Origin: Mastigias papua
Taxonomy: Eukaryota; Cnidaria; Scyphozoa; Rhizostomeae; Mastigiidae
Direction: 5' to 3'
DNA length: 64,000 nt
NCBI GenBank assembly: GCA_964019165.1
Contig: OZ025272.1
Location: 718,701 to 782,700 of the forward strand
Shown here: positions 62,701 to 64,000 of the stretch, piece by piece
Layout of the letters: every line of letters starts with the position of its first letter
Numbering within the stretch: position 1 is the first letter of the stretch
Translations under genes and position numbers: made by a program
Notes under the pieces: model-generated
Seen by the model: only the letters and a program-made list of their open reading frames with translations
Told to the model about the DNA's origin: nothing
The model's database searches: none

Positions 62701-63978
62701 CAATCAATTATAGTATTGATTATGATTATGATGATGATATATTGATGACAACAAAAGTGATCATGATGGCTGATGGTAGTGATAATCAAGGGCAAGCTGG
62801 CTAGGACTAAGGACCAAGGTATTCTTCATTCAATTTCTTTCATTCATATTAAAGAAGACTAGCAAAGCAGATTACATTTAAGCAAGGGGCCTGGTACACA
62901 TTTTTCCAGTGTATCTGACCAGCCATTCTGCCCCCAACTTGTGATGCTGACAGCATTGATCGACATTATGATAATATTTACTCATTCAAATCATCCCATT
63001 TTTGAATCAATCAACTTACTTGTTAATGTGACTCTGAGACTTTACATCACTTATGTCCTCAAGTGATTGTGATAACAACTGTGGAGCCAGAAAACAAAGA
63101 TTCACTTAAGCAGTTTTCTAACTCTAATATGATTATCCAAAAAACAAGATCTCCATTCAATATTCTCTAATCAAATGCACTCATACATCAGTCATGAAAT
63201 CATATGAAAACCTGAGAAAAATATTCCTTCTGATAAGAAAATTTCTCAATCTTTTGAAAATAATAAAAACTATTCCTAATATCAGGAAATGGACTTTTAA
63301 CAGATGCTTCTGACAGTTTCCATCCTTGCCCCTTCTTTGAAGCCTAATACTCTATTAACCATCAGAGCAACGACAAAGTGCAAGACAGTGAACTTTCACT
63401 GCATCATAAAGTAGTCAAACTTTTTGGGGTGATGGTTGTATCAGTAGGTCATGAAACATCAAAGGGTTGCACCTCCTACAAGTGGGTAGTGGTCCCTTTA
63501 ACAATGCAACATATAGAATCACAGCTGATAAAAATAAAGAACAATATGGAGTTCTGTGTTGGCTTCTGTGAGAGCGCAGGACCCCGTAGAAAGTTGCATG
63601 TAGTTCATGGGTGATAGTATACCTGCCTAGTGCTACAACATAGAAATATGCCTTTACCTTCAGAGTACCTTCTTTGTTCCATGCTATATAGACATTTGAC
63701 CTTGAAGCATAAACTACACCATCAAACAGTCCAACTGATTCAGCTTTCTCATGGCTCCCATCACTAAGGTAGAGTTCCATCTCCCCATCTTCATAATGGA
63801 CAAGATACTGGCCAGAGTGAAAATTATGGCACACGCAAATGATATTCCTTGATGAGGCAATCTTTGCCTGTAGATAAATTCCATGTGTGACAGGAGTCCT
63901 TTCAACAAAGCTTTCTTCATTCAATACTCCGTTATTTGATGTGAGTTTATTTTCATTTTGGTTAATTACTCCGGCCAT
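45274..63978 (-). CDS. Gene B: WD40-repeat protein, WDR87/WDR97-like, 27 exons
   Basis: Twenty-seven exons join without a stop into 1,568 codons (1,567 residues plus TGA at 45274-45276). Every junction has GT/AG ends and matching phase, which makes the model strong. The N-terminal half has WD40 repeats ([24 protein letters not shown]), expected to form one or two beta-propellers. The C-terminal half is charged, Pro-rich and helical. Order and total length fit the WDR87/WDR97 group; human WDR97 is of similar size. Members are expressed in ciliated and sperm cells, so a ciliary role is inferred, not shown. The start used is the ATG at 63978; an in-frame TAG lies seven codons upstream, but it could be part of an acceptor, so a further 5' exon beyond the window is possible. 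The introns hold an LTR element, a CATC microsatellite and a SINE-like piece. Confidence 0.85.
47195..47470 (+). repeat. SINE-like element (tRNA-type head, conserved core)
   Basis: Starts GAGCGAGTGACAGAATGGTT (possible box A), has GCGAATCCTTGAGCC (possible box B), then a core ATGGGTACCGG...ACTTGGGAGATAAAGACGGC of the kind found in invertebrate core-SINEs. It lies in the gene B intron between exons 23 and 24. No target duplication could be fixed. Family name uncertain. Confidence 0.45.
47979..53205 (-). CDS. Gene B exons 19-22: helical repeat region
   Basis: Exons 53205..53107, 52240..52005, 51355..51265, 48121..47979. They encode [55 protein letters not shown] and [16 protein letters not shown]: amphipathic helices resembling ARM/HEAT-type packing. 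The 3.1-kb intron between the last two holds the LTR element. All phases match. Confidence 0.83.
48626..48822 (+). repeat. 5' LTR (197 bp)
   Basis: TG...CA ends; 195 of 197 bases match the 3' copy. It differs at the eleventh to twelfth base region (CCC versus CCA) and at GAGAAG versus GAGATG. Confidence 0.92.
49181..50179 (+). CDS. LTR-element frame: gag-like N-terminus fused to integrase C-terminal region
   Basis: 332 residues from the ATG at 49181 (an upstream in-frame ATG at 49106 would add a hydrophobic leader but looks like UTR). Residues about 1-75 are helical and acidic, with [20 protein letters not shown] as in Gypsy gag N-termini. At about 85-115, [20 protein letters not shown] then [18 protein letters not shown] matches the segment that ends Gypsy integrases in many animals. 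The rest is Pro/Gln-rich tail. Everything between (most of gag, protease, RT, RNase H, integrase core) has been deleted, yet the frame stays open. The product is not an enzyme. It may be retained for packaging, or simply be young. Confidence 0.75.
   Translation: MSLSAEEEVEELELELHSRLLMLCKEHLIELFDKFEISKETLQNNTRLQLAKLLFSAVEKELGKLKTEEIIPYLLLWEDSVYVVVRRSEPTGAVYEVEREDGSGRRRTLHRNLLLPCPYLPSESNQNLQPKSQRNNKAPVAAVKDTSSLGTPNEADTSVITDDDHRRFSPHQVDRILKHLDSSSLVSDVRQSDTSDNIQCTPREQAEFVAPVPSNEPAREITPPQSEQTMPQSRPQRTRQPPDILSYYSLGQPISSHARISSVNVPEYPRHAFPYEMTNIQSQNSQNLYFAHGPSVYNEPSQVFFVAQGPFGQYVPLGSFGSYIHRPMPTLF
50510..50706 (+). repeat. 3' LTR (197 bp)
   Basis: Near-identical to 48626-48822, directly preceded by the purine tract and followed by the TATG duplication. 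Confidence 0.92.
53631..56416 (-). CDS. Gene B exons 15-18: charged and proline-rich middle region
   Basis: Exons 56416..56150, 55788..54940, 54568..54315, 53760..53631. Exon 15 has [20 protein letters not shown] and an acidic helix; exon 16 is the largest (849 nt), with [20 protein letters not shown] and an Asp run of ten; exon 17 has [10 protein letters not shown]; exon 18 has [19 protein letters not shown] then [11 protein letters not shown]. The 'YYRRPP' to 'WFEGFFP' layout fits the linker region of WDR87/97-like proteins. It is probably disordered with short docking motifs. Confidence 0.85.
56834..60214 (-). CDS. Gene B exons 7-14: second WD40 block
   Basis: Exons 60214..60093, 59615..59514, 58995..58949, 58675..58493, 58268..58199, 57975..57787, 57622..57484, 56972..56834. 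Exon 7 uses the second of two nearby AGs (CCTCAG) because only that preserves frame. Exon 8 has [15 protein letters not shown]; exon 10 has an acidic DDDEFEDG loop then [15 protein letters not shown]; exons 11-12 join as [11 protein letters not shown]...KSVRVW; exon 13 has [10 protein letters not shown]...NGIIKVW; exon 14 has [20 protein letters not shown]. Exon 14's donor GTAAGA at 56833 joins exon 15 in phase; an earlier GTAAGT would create a stop. Confidence 0.83.
57250..57442. repeat. (CATC)n/(CACC)n microsatellite
   Basis: About 190 bases of CATC and CACC units lie in the gene B intron before exon 13. Both strands read through it (Ile-His-Pro on plus, Trp-Met-Asp-Gly on minus), which is an artefact. 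Confidence 0.95.
58800..58920. repeat. Degenerate GAAT/GAAA low-complexity run
   Basis: Imperfect AATGAATGAAAGAATGGACG repeats in the gene B intron between exons 9 and 10. Confidence 0.6.
60790..63978 (-). CDS. Gene B exons 1-6: N-terminal WD40 propeller
   Basis: Exons 63978..63658, 63078..63020, 62384..62327, 61995..61942, 61459..61268, 61112..60790. Exon 1 encodes [20 protein letters not shown] and YIAWNKEG; exons 3-4 join as [18 protein letters not shown]; exon 6 carries two clean WD repeats, [14 protein letters not shown] and [13 protein letters not shown]...[13 protein letters not shown]. Phases out are 0, 2, 0, 0, 0, 2. Exon 2 (59 nt), 3 (58 nt) and 4 (54 nt) are short but each joins in frame and completes a repeat. 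The 62.4-63.0 kb intron has GATGATT-rich low complexity and no gene. Confidence 0.85.
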
Positions 63979-64000
63979 ATCTGTCTTGGTTATCTTCTAA

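Overview
The window looks like nuclear DNA of an animal, most probably a cnidarian. It is AT-rich and intron-dense, with introns showing consensus GT...AG ends. It carries metazoan extracellular modules (discoidin, laminin G, MAM, EGF, fibronectin III, thrombospondin 1) and a lectin-like block of a kind I associate with cnidarian genomes. It also holds non-LTR, Penelope-like and LTR retroelements and many long (TA)n/(TG)n microsatellites. The taxon is inferred from domain content only.

Two large host genes, both on the minus strand, fill the window. Splice sites were placed by eye and checked by reading-frame continuity. Gene A (about 38.5 kb down to 0.8 kb, probably continuing past the left edge) has at least 41 exons that join into one open frame of about 3,680 codons. 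Domain order from N to C: a Cys-rich exon, F5/8C discoidin, laminin-G, an unnamed beta-rich domain, MAM, laminin-G, EGF, a large laminin-G-like exon, tectonin-type repeats, a beta-trefoil-like lectin block, a short SEA-like region, nine FN3 domains, TSP1, a Cys-rich domain resembling the C-terminus of MGAT5, three TSP1, a SEA-like region, three more FN3, and finally the first ligand-binding half plus first membrane helix of an ionotropic glutamate receptor. The ectodomain looks built for matrix or carbohydrate contact and is joined to a channel-type module. The pore exon is not in the window.

Gene B (63978 to 45274) is a 27-exon gene whose exons join into 1,568 codons including the stop. It encodes a WD40-repeat protein of the WDR87/WDR97 type: beta-propeller repeats in the N-terminal half and a charged, proline-rich C-terminal half.

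The introns and the intergenic interval (about 38.5-45.3 kb) hold the mobile DNA: an apparently intact 3.3-kb RTE-like LINE with an 11-bp target duplication (21.05-24.36 kb); a young 2.1-kb internally deleted Ty3/Gypsy-like element with two 197-bp LTRs and a gag-integrase fusion frame (48.62-50.71 kb); two decayed Penelope-like fragments (38.65-39.93 and 42.5-43.1 kb); a pogo/Tigger-like MITE (7.11-7.29 kb); tRNA-derived pieces; two long hairpins; and many microsatellites. All the coding retroelements lie antisense to the host genes. I saw no rRNA gene, CRISPR array or bacterial-type feature.
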